The position numbers were made by a program, and so were the translations under genes. From Gamarada debralockiae (taxonomy: Eukaryota; Ascomycota; Leotiomycetes; Helotiales; Hyphodiscaceae), in the NCBI GenBank assembly GCA_002803225.1, contig NXFV01001380.1, forward strand, positions 1 through 64,000: a stretch of 64,000 nt of DNA, read 5' to 3'. The notes under the pieces were generated by a model. It worked only from the letters and a program-made list of their open reading frames with translations, was not told where the DNA came from and searched no databases. Shown here piece by piece: positions 11,205 through 23,471 of the stretch (position 1 is its first letter; each line of letters starts with the position of its first letter).

Positions 11205-13117
11205 GGTTCCTTGGCCGCTTAGTTGGGGAAGGATTGAGAGATGGGTTGGTGTTGGGTGATGAGTGATGGTGTATGTAAGGTTGGGAGGAGAGGTATCTTG
11301 GACGGATTATAATGTGGTGTTTTTTGAGGATGTGGGATTGGGTATCTGGCCTGATCTGGAATACGGTCAGGATCTTATTCAAAGAACGGGTCTGGATTCA
11401 GGAATGCAGTTGTGGAGTTCTTGTAGTATTAGAGGTCCCTGTTCGGATACTAAGGGATTTCAAACGGAAGATTCTTCGTCGTACTTGATTTTATTTTGCT
11501 TTGAAAAAAAGGGTGGCGACAATCTAGGTTTGAGTGATGACTTTTGATTGATTTATGAAAGTGGAGAGGTTGGATGTTTGGATGCATTTATGGGGAAGAT
11601 TGTGACGCAAGGTCTTGTGGTAGTATTTGTGGATTGAAAAGGCTCTACAGCAATCATAACTTTGATTGATCCAACTCGGTCTTCAAATTAAGTTCCAGTT
11701 TCTCTTCTTCTTATGAGAAAGAAAGTAAGGCCTCGCGCAGGTGTGGCTCTGTGGTTACATGGAATGGCGATGTTGTGCATTAACAAGGACCGGTAACATT
11801 GCGAGGCTTGATGAAGAATTATTGATTGATGTGCAGGCCTTCAGATATTGAATCAAGCTTAGGAAAAGCGACCGAAGAGCAAAATTGAAAGGTGATGGCT
11901 ATGCTTGATCACTTATGATTGATCTCAAGGTAAGATTTCTAGCCTTTGAACCAACCTTATCAGGAGGAGGATCTTGAAAGCTTCATGGGTATGCATATTT
12001 ATCATTTAAATACTGGTCATGTCCATCGTAACTGGCTATCATACATCAAAAACTGGACTCGGCTGTCCAAAAGGGGCCTCTGTACAGACAGTAGGGGCTT
12101 ACTCGCAACCACGTGTAACTCCAAGCGCCGGTACCCAATGTATATGCACCTAAACCATAAAACCACGCATGAGCTCAGAATGAATTTTTTTTAAAAAAAG
12201 CTTCCCAATCGGATGGTCCCCATTCAAAGTCTCCAATAAAGTATTTTAGAAGACTGCGTTTGCCACCGGTATAGATGTTGCTGCTCGCTTCTTTTTCCGT
12301 TTGAGCGCTTATCCACAAGACTAAGACCCTGCTAAAACGAAAACTTTTCGTCCAGATCCGAAAGTACAGTGATTGGGAAGGAAACGGTACTCGAACTCAT
12401 ATGTCATATAACACTTTCCTTTATACAAAACCGTATCATCACCAACTATGTGCTCCTGTCATTTGGAGCTAGCGGTGGTGGATTTCGGGGAACCTCTGGA
12501 ATCCAGGAGTGACGTATTTGGCGCTTGAACTGTTCAAACTCGAAGTTGTTTCTCTTTCTGTGCAAACACATATCGTCCCCAACCCAGTGGTTTTTGCACG
12601 CTTGAAGCTGGGGTTGTCTCTAGTGACAAGATGGTGTCGCTGCTAAAACAGGCCACCGGAGGCTTATGTCGAGAGCGCAAGGAGAGTGCTCTAGGATGTT
12701 TGGGGTTTGACCTCGAAGCAACAGTATAACGGGTCCTTCACATACATCTGTGTGTTCTGTACCACGAAGCTGCAGGTTGCTCAGAGTGGCCACCCCAAGG
12801 CCACATGGGATGACGTCTGTCCAACGTTTGTCAAGTTGAGGCAAAGCGCTTCTCGCTTCCATCTTCGTACCTGATCCCATTCAAGCCTCTTGCTGCCCTC
12901 ACATTATTCCCAACCTGAAGCACGATTACGATCTTTCTTCCGACATCTGCAACCTTTTCATCACCGGACGCCTGGAGAGCAAGAGGCTGGACAGCTTGAC
13001 CAACGGTGAGAGCTCTCATAGAGGAAGAGACACCTTCGGCTTCATCAACTGATTCTGGTAGTCGTTCTATAGGTACTCTCGAAGGGTTCAAACTTCGACG
13101 GCTCTCTGTTCGAACTG
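11205..13117. other. Gene-poor region downstream of chitin synthase
   Basis: The first few hundred bases are probably the chitin synthase 3' UTR. Beyond that I see only short open frames on both strands. A minus-strand frame at 12831-13091 (86 codons) lies just past the decayed retropepsin-like gene and could belong to it, but I cannot show this. Confidence 0.45.
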
Positions 13118-13839
13118 CTAAGAAAGCTCAAGTATCCACATTGATTGCCCAATACAGTGTTCTAACAGCTGTACCACGTACTTGATTGTGGCCCGGAACC
13201 CATATGTCCTTCTTTTGTCCCCGCGCCCTTCCTGACTGGTTTCCTCGCAAACTTCCCCATCAATATCGAATCTTACACTGCAGGTTTCCGTAACAGTCTT
13301 TTTGCTACCTTTAATATAGTAGGTCAAGTTAACCTTCCTGTCGGGGCCAGGGCGAAGACCTAACCTATCGCAGATGGTTTGCAGGATATAGCTTTCGGGT
13401 TCCGAGTCGGAATAAAGGACCAAACCGGAAGCTCTGCCGTCGAGACAGTCGTGAGTTACGTTGACCAGAACAAATATATGGTCCGTCTGATCGTTCTGGG
13501 GTGTCAGAATTGTTGGAAGTTCTAACGCAGAAGAGGGGTCGGAACTTGATACTTTGTCATCGATGTGAATCGCGGAATCCGCGAAAGAGACGGCGTCAGA
13601 CTTCTACGGGGGAGAGCATCGACCTCTCACGCTTCTTGACTCCTCCATCCTGGTCTCCTCAATCAATTGCCTATACGATATGTAGGTTCTCATCCACTCA
13701 GTCTCCGAACGCTGCGTGATATCGATTCCAGCTATGTCGAGATAAGCCTCGAGGAAAGCCCAGCTCCCGTCATTCTTGGGAAAGAACTTTTTGCTGCTCT
13801 TTTGAGCACACGATCAATCTCGTCAAAGGCGGATTCCAT
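13118..13839 (-). pseudogene. Decayed fungal protein with retropepsin-like region
   Basis: Read on the minus strand, a nearly continuous protein runs from an ATG at 13839-13837 (MESAFDEIDRVLKR) to a stop at 13118. It is broken by a 1-nt frameshift just after AAKSSFP and by an in-frame TAG before KSDAVSFADS. The TAG could instead be the end of an intron. The second half (HIFVLVNV, then YSDSEPESYILQ, then RLGLRPG, then CSVRFDIDG) resembles the fold pattern of retropepsin-like domains in uncharacterised fungal proteins, which usually read D-[ST]-G at the position where YSDSEPE is seen here, so the catalytic motif appears lost. A 91-codon minus-strand frame upstream (13985-14260, starts MAHCDIETNQ) may be a further 5' part. 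The family call is an inference. Confidence 0.45.
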
Positions 13840-14372
13840 GGTCACAAATTATAGTCCATCGTTGCTCGTTTTCTGGGAGATACACGAGGATCAACCCCCG
13901 TGCGAGTTGTTGCCTGAATCGCAAGGAGTCGCGCTGACTTGCATGCAGGAACGTTCGCAGATCCGATATTTCGATGGCTATGGTCTATTCACCCACTGGA
14001 AACGATTCTATGGTATGTTCTGATTGATAAGCGTCGATAATCGATGAAAGTGGACTCTTTGGTTGTGGTTGAAAGAAATGTTGATTCAACGACCCCTCCA
14101 CATTGTTTTGGCTATCCGACGACATAATTACAGTAAGAGTGCGTGTGTCCATGCAGGAGGGAGCGTTCGTTGCTAAATTAGAGTACATTGAGAGTCCGGA
14201 ATTTTCATATTTAGTCTTTCTTTGAATAACTTGATTCGTTTCAATATCACAGTGTGCCATCTTGGAAAGTGTTACACAAAATCACATGACTAGCTGTCTA
14301 ATTTCACCACTCTCTTGCATCATTTATTTACCTAAACATTAAAATTATCAAAACTAATGAATCGGCTATGAA

Positions 14373-15102
14373 ATGTATCACCCCAGCACTTTCGCCGTTT
14401 TCTCACTCCTGTCTAAAGAAATCCAGGATATGATCTGGTCGCACAGCCTTACCCTGCAACTCACTCAGACGCGAAATCTACACCTTCACTCCTCAGCATG
14501 CGCCTCCATTTATGTTCCTCCTCGGCGGCGATGAGCCCTACACCAATTTCACAATGGAAACGCCCGCGCGCCCAAATAGCCCATACTTTATGACGCATTT
14601 AGAGCCTGTCGATATCGTGACTCTTAGTGCGCTGTCGCTGTGTCGAGAATCTCGTCGCTTCGCGCTTTCCAGAGAATACAAAGCTTGGAGAATGGAGCAT
14701 CGAAACGGGAAATGAGAGATATCTTGTGGAATCCTTCGATAGACACGGTTTTATTTGTCGATGCTAATCCAATGCATTTCTCTGATTTGTTTTTGGAGCA
14801 GTTCTTGGCGCAAGTAAGAGAAATTCAGAGACTTGCACTGATACATAGTTTTTGGCTGGAAAGAGTTATTATTCGGGAATTTACATCAGCAAAACTTTTG
14901 CGGCCGCTAATGAAGTTCACTGGATTGCGGGAAATTGTTTGTGTTTGTCGATAGGAAACTTTGGGAAGATTGGATGGGGGACCAGGAGTGGAAGGGCGAG
15001 TTGGCACTTCCCGAGTCATGTTGCAAGGAGTTTGTGCCATACCAGAAAGGAGCTACATGGTCCGTGTCCCATCGGCGTCGCAAGGGTTATAGTGTAACAT
15101 GA
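14373..15102 (+). pseudogene. 2EXR-domain protein, frameshifted
   Basis: The start MYHPSTFAVFSLLSKEIQDM followed by IW matches the 2EXR pattern (F..F..LP.EIQ..IW), a domain common in expanded Leotiomycete and Sordariomycete families of unknown function. The frame then moves three times: near 14470 to REIYTFTPQHAPPFMF, near 14700 to ILWNPSIDTVLFVD (the typical third 2EXR block), and near 14940 to DRKLWEDWMGDQEW, which continues to a TGA at 15100-15102. CRESRRFAL, another conserved block, lies in the second frame. With at least three shifts and no splice sites at those points, it is best read as a pseudogene, although introns could hide one of them. Confidence 0.6.
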
Positions 15103-17700
15103 TATGATTTTACAGAGGAAGGATATGGAACTCGAGGATGTTGCTATTTCCCGACGCTGCAGAATCGGCGGATAATTGAATCCGATCATGTTATATCGGA
15201 ACGAGATGATCTCTCCTCCTTTATCATCATCTTCTTCCAGCTCATGAAGCCACTAGTATGACAGAGCCAGCGAAAGAGCTTCGCGTGTCTGCAAGATCGC
15301 TCAGCCGTTTCCTTTTCTCACCAACCTTTGATGGCTCATACATGAGCAACTTTAAGAACATGTTCTTTCACATACGACCACAGACTGAGGAGAAATGGGC
15401 ATCCCGTCCGCTCTGCCATACACAAGCCTCAGATCGGCAGATTAGTAGTTGAGTCGGTGACGATCAGCGAATACCTGCTGTTGTATGTTTTTTTTTCATC
15501 AAAATTTCTCCTGCTCGGGCCACCCCACCCCAACCCCCCTATTGTCGTCGCTTATCTACCCCTGCAAATCTTCGTTTTAATGACTTCCGGTCCTCCGAAG
15601 AGATCTTCCAACGTGATGAGACGAGCACATTTTGGTACTGACCACTTTACCGGTATGGTCCTGCAACATGGTCTCATCCTGATCGAGCGATCTTGCTGGA
15701 CTGGCAACAAGCTCTGGGTTCATGTACAACGCCAGGAAGTAGATCCACAAGTTTTCAAAGTTCGCCCTTGAAGGGTTAGCGAGGGCCTGGGAGGGAGAGA
15801 TGCTGCGGTCAACCTAAAGGATTGTGCTACTTGCTATTGGGGACATTGAACCTAAAGCGAGGGATGAGAAAATTTAAGTTTATTCGTTGGCCCCATAGGA
15901 TCCCGTGCATGAGCAGCGTCTCAACTTCATCCATCAATTTTGCGGCGTGCAGCCTTCAATGTTGTGAAGACTTCCCAACTTCCCAACGTTGATTTAAGAT
16001 ATCATAAAGCCCCGGCCGTCAGTATTCTTGATTCAGTATACCAAAACAGAGGGTTGAGAGTACATGTCAATTTCCCCGTGCTCAAAGTGACGGCATTCTG
16101 TCAATGTCCTGAAGTGGTCATTTCAAAGGTTTCTCGCTCCTGTTGCTCGCCTGCCAAAAATGGAGAGGTTTTATAGTGGTACCTGCTGCTCCAGCTTTAA
16201 GTTTTTCTTTTCCCTAGCTATAATCGGCAATCGACGGCATGTTCAACTTGGTGGTCACTTTGATGTAGGAAGTAGACTTCGCTTGTATGTTATGATTGAC
16301 AAAACGAGAGACGTAGATGCCTACTTTTGAGATTTGATACCGAATCAACTTGTCCCGGGCCATTCAGAAGTAGTTGGGAATCAAATCAAAAATTTCACTT
16401 CATGATTATGACCAGAACATTAATATGAGCGCTACATGTACATTGGTTGCCCTAAGTTATAGAACATACGGTCTGATTAACATAGCGCCAGGCATAGGTG
16501 GCCAGTTTCACTGATAAGTGATGAATAACTTGGCAAGTCACAGGTTACTTAGAAGGGCGGAAGCCAAACCACTTTAAGAAGAAGATTATCCAGCGAAAAC
16601 ATTCCCAGATCCTAAAGGGAAAGTATATAAACAGCCTTACTTCTAATAGTTTTCCAATTCTTCCCTCCTTCCATATCAAACACACGAAAACAGTAAGACA
16701 AAATCCAACCTGAACAACAATCCACATCAAAAGAGTAATCTATTAACCAAAGCAAAATCTACTCTTACTCCGAAGACCTACTATTAAATCGAAGCAATGG
16801 CTATTAGACCCGATTAAGCGACTCCTACCCTTGGTGGAAGTGCTGTGCAGTGAGTTTTCGCGTCTCTTCAATCTTCTTCCCGAGGACTTGATTGGCTCTT
16901 GCCAACATATGTACGGAGAGAAGTGCAAATGCGTTCATGCATTTCGCTTAAGCGCATGGGTTGGGCACATGCTGTGAAAAGAGTCCTCAGGGCAGTTACT
17001 TGGTAGAGAGGGTAGGGGAGTTGGAGATGGAATAGTGTCTGGATATGATATGTTTAGGAGTGCATTTTGAGCGTGGAAGGCGTTTATGGTCGCATAATAT
17101 CTCATACGTTGCTGCAATTCATGTGATGTTAGTAGTTCTTACCCATGAATATTTCCTCTCCTGTAAAGGGACAGGTTATGCTCCATGGAGGACACTGACA
17201 TAAGGGCAATGCCTTTCTCCGCCACAATTTCCGGATGGAAGCAACACCTAAACTTCTGCACTATTTGAGCGGCTTCGTTATTCTGTGGAAAATAGACCAA
17301 TCAATTGCGCCTTAAATTCGACCTATCTTGACATCATTATTCGTTACATATATACCCAGTGCTTACGATTTCCGAAGCCCAGCAGACGCCAAACGCCAAC
17401 CTCATTGACAAGATACTGTACAGCTTCGCCTATCATTACACCGACATTTGTTCAGGGCAAATGGTGCGAGGATGTTTCAAGCAGTAATGAGGAAGTCGGA
17501 GGGTAGAAGAAAAGAAATTCCACAGGCGGGGTATTACCAGTACCGGCGGCCGCATGTGGCACGAAGGTGAGAGAGCTGCTTGGGCGAAGACAAGCGTAAA
17601 GGAGTGGCCAACTTACGTCCCTTGTCGAGAGGGGTCAGCAGCGAGCCAGCCTATGCTTCATCGTCTAACATCTTCCAATTCACAACCTCATAACCCTCAC
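15103..17700. other. Unassigned region
   Basis: No gene recognised. Open frames of 60-105 codons exist on both strands (for example 15457-15771 plus and 16545-16730 minus) but they have no domains, no consistent splice chain and no homology that I recognise. Confidence 0.45.
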
Positions 17701-18518
17701 CTACTCCACCTTCCACAGCCGTCCTTGGCTGTCCTCTCGTACCACAAACATATTTCCAATATCAATATCACCGTGTGTTTTAAGATGTCTCTTTGCATTG
17801 TCGAGGCGTCTCGAGAACCCGCCTTTGTTTCCTTCGGCGCCGAACTCGCAAGGCGCAAGTGAGCAGAAGTAAAGACGGATCTTCCCATGCGTGTCGGCGT
17901 GTCGGTCAAGGTCTCGTTGTGTGGCTCTTGCTGCACTGCAGGTCTGGAAAGTGCATACGTAGGGCTTGATGTGCGTGTTCATGTGGCGCCTATTAGAGTT
18001 GGATTCGTGAGTAAAACCGGGATAAGAGGGATAGCCAGAGACTTACTTGAGCAATGCCCGAGTGTTGCGCGACTCGAGGCATTGGAAACATTGAAAAACG
18101 GGTGCCGTGAGAGATGTTGGCCGTGGGAAGATACTACCTGTACTTATCGAAGCTGGCATTGCAAACATCCGGGAGGAATTCGACGACGAAGACTGCTGGG
18201 CAGGCGAGGCTGAGCCATTCATCGCAACGGGAGTTGAGAAACTTGACTGCGACACACTCGCTTTTTGTAAGGAGACATTGGAAGATATTGAAGGCTCGAG
18301 GCTTGAAAGCGGGCTCGAGATATTGGAAGTGGGTGAAGTGGAAGGACTTGATGAGGCATCGGAACCACAGATAATTTCAACGTCGCTGTGTTCCACGCAA
18401 GGCTCACCATCGTAGTAAGCAAAAAGTACATCAGCAGAATGGCCAAACCATGTCCGCTGAATACTCAATTCGCTCTGGCCGGTAAAGGGGAGAGTAAGGA
18501 GTTCGAGATCGCTGTAAC
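17701..18518 (-). CDS. C2H2 zinc-finger protein (5' end unresolved)
   Basis: Minus strand. Exons 18518-18047 and 17989-17701 are separated by a 57-bp intron (GTAAGT...AATAG) that completes the first finger, CFQCLESRNTRALLK then RHMNTH. Two more C2H2 units follow: YVCTFQTC...DRHADTH and YFCSLAPCEF...KRHLKTH. The stop follows WKVE. Upstream of the fingers is a Ser/Pro-rich stretch, and before it a conserved-looking start (SDLELLTLPFTGQSELSIQ, then RTWFGHSADVLFAYYDG). The frame stays open up to a TTTAG acceptor at 18519-18521, but it has no in-frame ATG. Either a first exon lies further upstream or the start has been lost. It is likely a nuclear DNA- or RNA-binding protein; the target is unknown. 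Confidence 0.6.
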
Positions 18519-19120
18519 CTAAATGCCGTTCATTGTGATATGGAATGGGGCGTTATGCGGAGATAACGCTCCGCACGTTGCGGGGTTTGGACCAGGGACT
18601 GGTAAAATGGCAGGTACTAGTGACTGTTGGAGTGAAGACACTTGGAGTCAATTTGTTTGGGAACCACTGGCAAGGTGGCCGCGAAGGGGTTTGAGTTGAA
18701 GAAGGAAGAGAAGTTCGGGAAAAATAAGAGCAGATATATTTTCTCGGCCGGCTGACAGCTGTTCGGGGTGTCGAGGCCCCTCAAAACCCCTGCAGGGCGC
18801 AGATCCTGCAGCCTTGCCAGTTGACCAATGGTACTTTGTCAATGCAGATGGGCCTCAATGTCGACAAGGATCGTGCAGAATCAACAGGTTGGAGTGAGGT
18901 AAACCTCGAGTCGCGAAACTATCAGGACATTGAAGATATTTGTATGGGAAGGAAAAACAATTCTAACTATTTAGATTTGATTCGAACCTCCAATTCAAGT
19001 GGATTCAAGCATGTTCAACCTTTATTTCTTTAACGCACAGTCCTTGTCGACTTCGACAAGCCTTTCAATTCTTCTCAACATTGCCAAAATCAAGTTTCCC
19101 AAATAACTGCATTGCAATTC
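18519..19120. other. Intergenic region
   Basis: No complete gene seen. It should hold the promoter, and perhaps the missing first exon, of the minus-strand C2H2 gene. A B-box-like GGTTCGAATC on the minus strand near 18979-18988 lacks an A box and a cloverleaf. Confidence 0.4.
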
Positions 19121-19426
19121 CTACTGTACATCAATTTTTCCGACTCCGGAGTATACCTTCACAATAAATTTGAACAAATAATCATGCGGCGAGCTAACTA
19201 AAACCCTGAAGAATCGTCTCTTTTGTGGGCCGTCGACCTTCCAAAGATTATAGCATTTGATTTCTAGCCCATTATCACATGTGACACTCCCTGTAGCGGC
19301 GCCGGTGTAAGTGCATGAGCCATATGCCGTGTCCGCAATGCCAAACGGGCCTAGTTGAGTTGGTAGTTCATCGATGTTGTCTTGAAAATGCTGACGATTT
19401 TTGAGAATAGGACGCCGATTGCTGCT
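19121..19426 (-). CDS. Orphan 3' exon of a small cysteine-containing protein
   Basis: A 101-codon minus-strand frame without a start codon runs from a possible acceptor (CTAATAG at about 19433-19427) to a TAG at 19123-19121. The text looks protein-like: SSNRRPILKNRQHFQ, then GPFGIADTAYGSCTYTG, then SVTCDNGLEIKCYNLWKVDG, ending YSGVGKIDVQ. Three cysteines in the GSC-VTC-KCY arrangement resemble small secreted fungal proteins. I could not join it to an upstream exon with a signal peptide, so it may be a fragment. Confidence 0.35.
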   Translation of the reverse strand, partial: SSNRRPILKNRQHFQDNIDELPTQLGPFGIADTAYGSCTYTGAATGSVTCDNGLEIKCYNLWKVDGPQKRRFFRVLVSSPHDYLFKFIVKVYSGVGKIDVQ

Positions 19427-22400
19427 CTATTAGCGGTAAGGTTGGACTCGGAATCCTATAGGTGAATTTCCCCGGATTTGTGGTCTATGAGGTACTGATG
19501 ACTACATCTAGATTTTCACTTGGTTGAGCCATTAGGAGATACGCTTGAAGCTCTTGCTGTTGGGACTTATGGTTCTGTCTTGCCACATCTGTCGCAGAAT
19601 TGGCATGATGAGGCTGCTACTTTTCTTCCTAACAGACGGGAGACTTTGTGCACGCCGAAAACTTACATCGTTGCTCAGGAGAGAATTTGTCGGCGTCACT
19701 TGAGTAGGAGGGCATTTTCGAAGGACGGTGACATTGAGGACGAACGTACACCTGGATCGACCAATAGGGACTTGATTTGAGTTGGGTTTGAGTCCGCGAA
19801 AAGCTCTGAAATTTTTCTCGATCGGCAAGTTCTGTTCTGCAGCCTTGAAAATTGAAACATTACTGAACAACTGTAGAAAGATGTTTGACTAGAAAATAAC
19901 AGCCCAAGGCCCAAGGGGTGGTTTTCGTAACGAGTTTTTTACGAGTAGCCAGTGAAAACTTAGAGCCATGCACCATCAAATACTTACCAGTAATGCCTTG
20001 TGAAAGAGGCAGCATTGGGCTAGCCTCCTAATGACAGCTTGTCATTGGCAATGGAAGACGCCACATCAGTTATCACGCATACGAGCTGGGCGTTTTCTCG
20101 ACTCTGTCTGATGGAGAGGCAGATGGCTTGAAAACAGAGCCGCACCGAGTGCACCAAGGAGCTTCGTAAGGCATCTTAAAACATTTAACTTGCCGGTAGC
20201 CTCATGTGCAGTTCAACTGAAATCTGTCCTCAAACTGACGGTCCATTTGGTGCCCAACTACGTCCGGTAGAAAACACGTACTGACCTAATCTACAACGAA
20301 AGGAAAACGTACGCAACATGAAATGATGTGATGCATATTCTCTGGACTCTTCAAAACCAGACTGCGACTCAACGGGGATTCAAATAATCTTATGAAAGAG
20401 TCCCCGGCTCTGTGGCGTTGCAAAGAGGGGGAATGTTGGACTTTCTGCAGGTCTCGGCTTCGACAGGCCTTGCAGCTCGACCGTTCTGGCGGCAAAAGAT
20501 ACATTGCCCTACCCGAGACAGAGCCGTGTCATGCGATCCAGGCCGCTGTGGTTGATTCGGGCAGTGAATGGCGACCCCATTGCAGACGTAGTTCGTCAAC
20601 ACCGCCGCAGTGCTTGGGACATTGAAGGCAGACAATAAGTTCACTTGACATATATCAAGATTATAGAATCTTTGAAAAGTCACCTTAATTCTACGCAGGC
20701 AAATTTTGGGTTGTCTTTTCGGCCGTGAAGAAGTCTGAACTAAGCTTGAACTTGCCTCACAAGAGCAGCCAGTTGCCCACAGATCGAGCTCGGGTTGTGT
20801 CGGACGGCAAGTCAGATTGCCAAGCATCATACATTACCTTTGCGGACTGACTCAAGGCCTTCAAACACAGGTCCATGTTTTCTCCCCGGGGAGATGTCCA
20901 TCTCCGTAGCATTTGCAGCCTGTTCCCTCTGGATTTTTTGATATGCAGTGCCAAGGTATCATCTTCATCATGCATGTACTGCTGTAGGTAAGTAGCTCGA
21001 ACTGTCTGTCATAATATTATGAGAATGGAAGAAAAGTTGTTGATTGCGTACCTTGGCATACATGTTTATAAAAGAGGCCCTTGCCAAATAGTTTCATTCG
21101 AGGCGTTCGTCGAGAACGAACCTAGCAGGAGATCGTCTGCAAACGCGTTGATCGTGTACGCAGATTCCAACATTCTATCCACCATGGCCATCAGAGTGGG
21201 ATATCTTATCCTTCGGCAAGCTTTCGCAATTGAGCTCCCTCATTAGCATTAACAGCAGTGGCAATGTGGCCAGCGTTAGACACTTTCACAGCTACTGCAC
21301 CAAAATAATCGAGGTTCAGCGCCGCTAGGTCGACATAGCTAGACAAAGTAACACCCCGCCATGTACCGGTAGTCGAAATTAACAACTGACTAATCGGTGA
21401 TGACGAACTTGTTCTTCGCGCTCGAATCGTGGCTTGATTTGAAGGCTTCGACGACACTGTTGACTTCATTTAGAACTTCATGTTGAAGTGTTTTGAGGCC
21501 ATTTTGATCGGCCGGTCTCGGGCGACGGTATCTCCACACTGAATAAACATCTCCACGCGCTCTTCCTCGGTTTTGCTGTTGCACATACGACTGCGAAGTT
21601 TGTCTGGATCTTCGAGGTGTTCTGGGTGGATGAGGCTCGTTCTTGAACGACTTTCCTTTAGAATATTTGGGAGGGGAAGATATTGAGGCTGGACGTTGCC
21701 CAATGATTGACACCCAGACTCTTAGCATGTATCTTCTTCTGCCAGTACTGGTCTGATATCAGCGATGTCGCCTGAGTCTTACTCCGAAGAGTCTAGGTGC
21801 TGTGGTCCGTCATCGACTGCGGAGTCCCTTTACAGCGTTAGAATGAATCTTTCATATGGTACGAAATGCCAGGGTTCGTATATGCTGAAAATCCTTCCGC
21901 TATAACCTTCTTGAGGGAAGTGGCCACATTTCTAAGGAGAGACTCTCAAGGGTTAGACCGAAGGGCATTGGAAGAACACATAATCAAGGGAAAGGTAAAG
22001 CAAGTAGTACGCTCTGTTTTGTCTGATATACAGTGATCGTTCAGGTTCACGGTCACTGTACCGCCAGATGGAAAGTACTGCTTATGATACTTATAAGCTA
22101 AAGCACGAGTGGTCGTACGGCTCTGCCATTCCACTAAGCTGATCATAATGAAGCACAGACTGACGACCATCATTAAGAAGTCTCTCCTCATGGGCCGCAA
22201 TAGAAAGAGTTCGGAGGCAGCTTTCAACCTACAACATTTCATCCAAGACCTCGCTGAGGAAGTTTGCAATGACCAAACACCGAACGCCTCTCGTGTATCC
22301 CATATCTATCGCAGCATCAAAATGCGGGTATCGCAACCTCCAACGGCTCCCTCGCAGTCTCCCAGGCCAACCAATCCGACCTCGTAGTCCTATTCCCACA

Positions 22401-22444
22401 ATTAGCTTCATCATCCCAGTTCCGCTTCTATCCCGGAGAAGTAC
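19427..22444. other. Unassigned region, mostly small minus-strand frames
   Basis: No confident gene. A 146-codon minus frame at 20390-20830 is cysteine-rich but has no signal peptide or motif that I know. At 21390-21728 two overlapping minus frames (112 and 77 codons) read like one protein broken by a frameshift near 21500 (MGNVQPQYLPLPNILKES... joining to LKTLQHEVLNEVNSVVEAFK). I do not recognise the family. Confidence 0.35.
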
Positions 22445-23032
22445 TCACGGCAACAACCCCATCCCATTAACCTTCCACACCCCCAACCCAAGTGCCAGAA
22501 TCTGCATAGCAACATAAACCGCCTTCACCAAAGCCAATTTTCCCTTCGTGCCCTCGCTCTCAAATCTCTCAAAAGCCTGATTCGTAGCCATCAATCCGAC
22601 CACAGGGTTCTTGAATGCCATCAACACCATCATGATGCTGAAGATTTGGAGGGAGTTGCCGGACATGTACATCATGATCGCGGTCATGGGGAGCTGTTTT
22701 ACGGGCGCCAAAGCGACCTCCCAGGCTTTTTTGAGCTTGAGGGTATCCATTTCTTCGGCGGAGGGAGGGGCGCGGACGGTAGTTTTTGAGGTGGGTTGTT
22801 TCTGTAGGTAGGATGGTTAGTACGGGTATAGTACAGGACTTGGAGATGATTGAAATTAGAAAGAGTATGAGCGGTGGCTGGAGGAGCGCGCCGCAGAAAG
22901 ACGTACTCTGTTTCCTGAAGATGCGGAGCTGAATCCGGGTGGGTCTGGTATTCCGGTTGATTTTGGCTTCGCGGCCGGAGGACTGTTGAGATCAATCACC
23001 CATTGTGGGGGTGGTGGCGGAGGAGCTGACAT
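22445..23032 (-). CDS. emc4: ER membrane protein complex subunit 4 (EMC4)
   Basis: Subunit of the EMC insertase, which places tail-anchored and multi-pass proteins into the ER membrane. Two exons on the minus strand, 23032-22907 and 22801-22445, with a 105-bp intron (GTACGT...CTACAG) in phase 0; 160 residues. The N-terminus is proline-rich and cytosolic (MSAPPPPPPQWVIDLN). The conserved DUF1077/EMC4 core follows: LKKAWEVALAPVKQLPM, then MMYMSGNSLQIFSIMMV (first membrane segment), the NPVVGLMATNQAFERFE loop and a second hydrophobic segment ending VWKVNGMGLLP. Length is slightly below the usual 180-190 residues. It is divergently transcribed from apl2. Confidence 0.9.
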
Positions 23033-23471
23033 CTTTGAGGAATTGAAATCGATGCGAATGTCGGAATGTGAAGACGTTGAGTTGTGTGAAGTTTAAGGAT
23101 AAAGTTGTAGGTGGACGTCAAGGTTACAGTCGCGCTTCGCCAGATGCGGCGTAAGCAGACCCAGACTTCCCAGGCTAAGTAACTCCAAGTACTCCTATTG
23201 GACTTCCTACGCAACAACTTCTATCTGAATCAATCAACCTCCAAAATATTCTCCAGGACCTTAAATAAATGGATAAGTATTTCCTCAAGCCGCAAAACCC
23301 CTGCTATCGTCGAAGGTGGAGCATGTGATAGCTTTCTGCACATTCCCGGTTCTCAGGCTCTCGAATATCGAATTCTCGTTGGCCGATCGTGAAGGGCTAT
23401 TGGGAGGGGTTGTACAGTCCAACCATCTCCTTATTTGGAAGACTCGCAGATTGAAATAGGCCTCGCCCAGT
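23033..23471. promoter_or_regulatory. Shared promoter region of emc4 and apl2
   Basis: The two start codons face away from each other across 439 bp, so both promoters must lie here. No TATA box stands out. Co-regulation is possible but is not shown by the sequence. Confidence 0.55.

Noticed and set aside
16545..16730. Hydrophobic 60-codon minus frame
   Set aside because: AT-rich DNA easily gives Phe/Ile/Leu-rich frames; there is no other support.
18979..18988. tRNA B-box-like sequence on the minus strand
   Set aside because: No A box and no foldable cloverleaf around it.
21390..21728. Frameshifted minus-strand gene
   Set aside because: Two overlapping frames look joinable, but no family is recognised and no splice signals support it.
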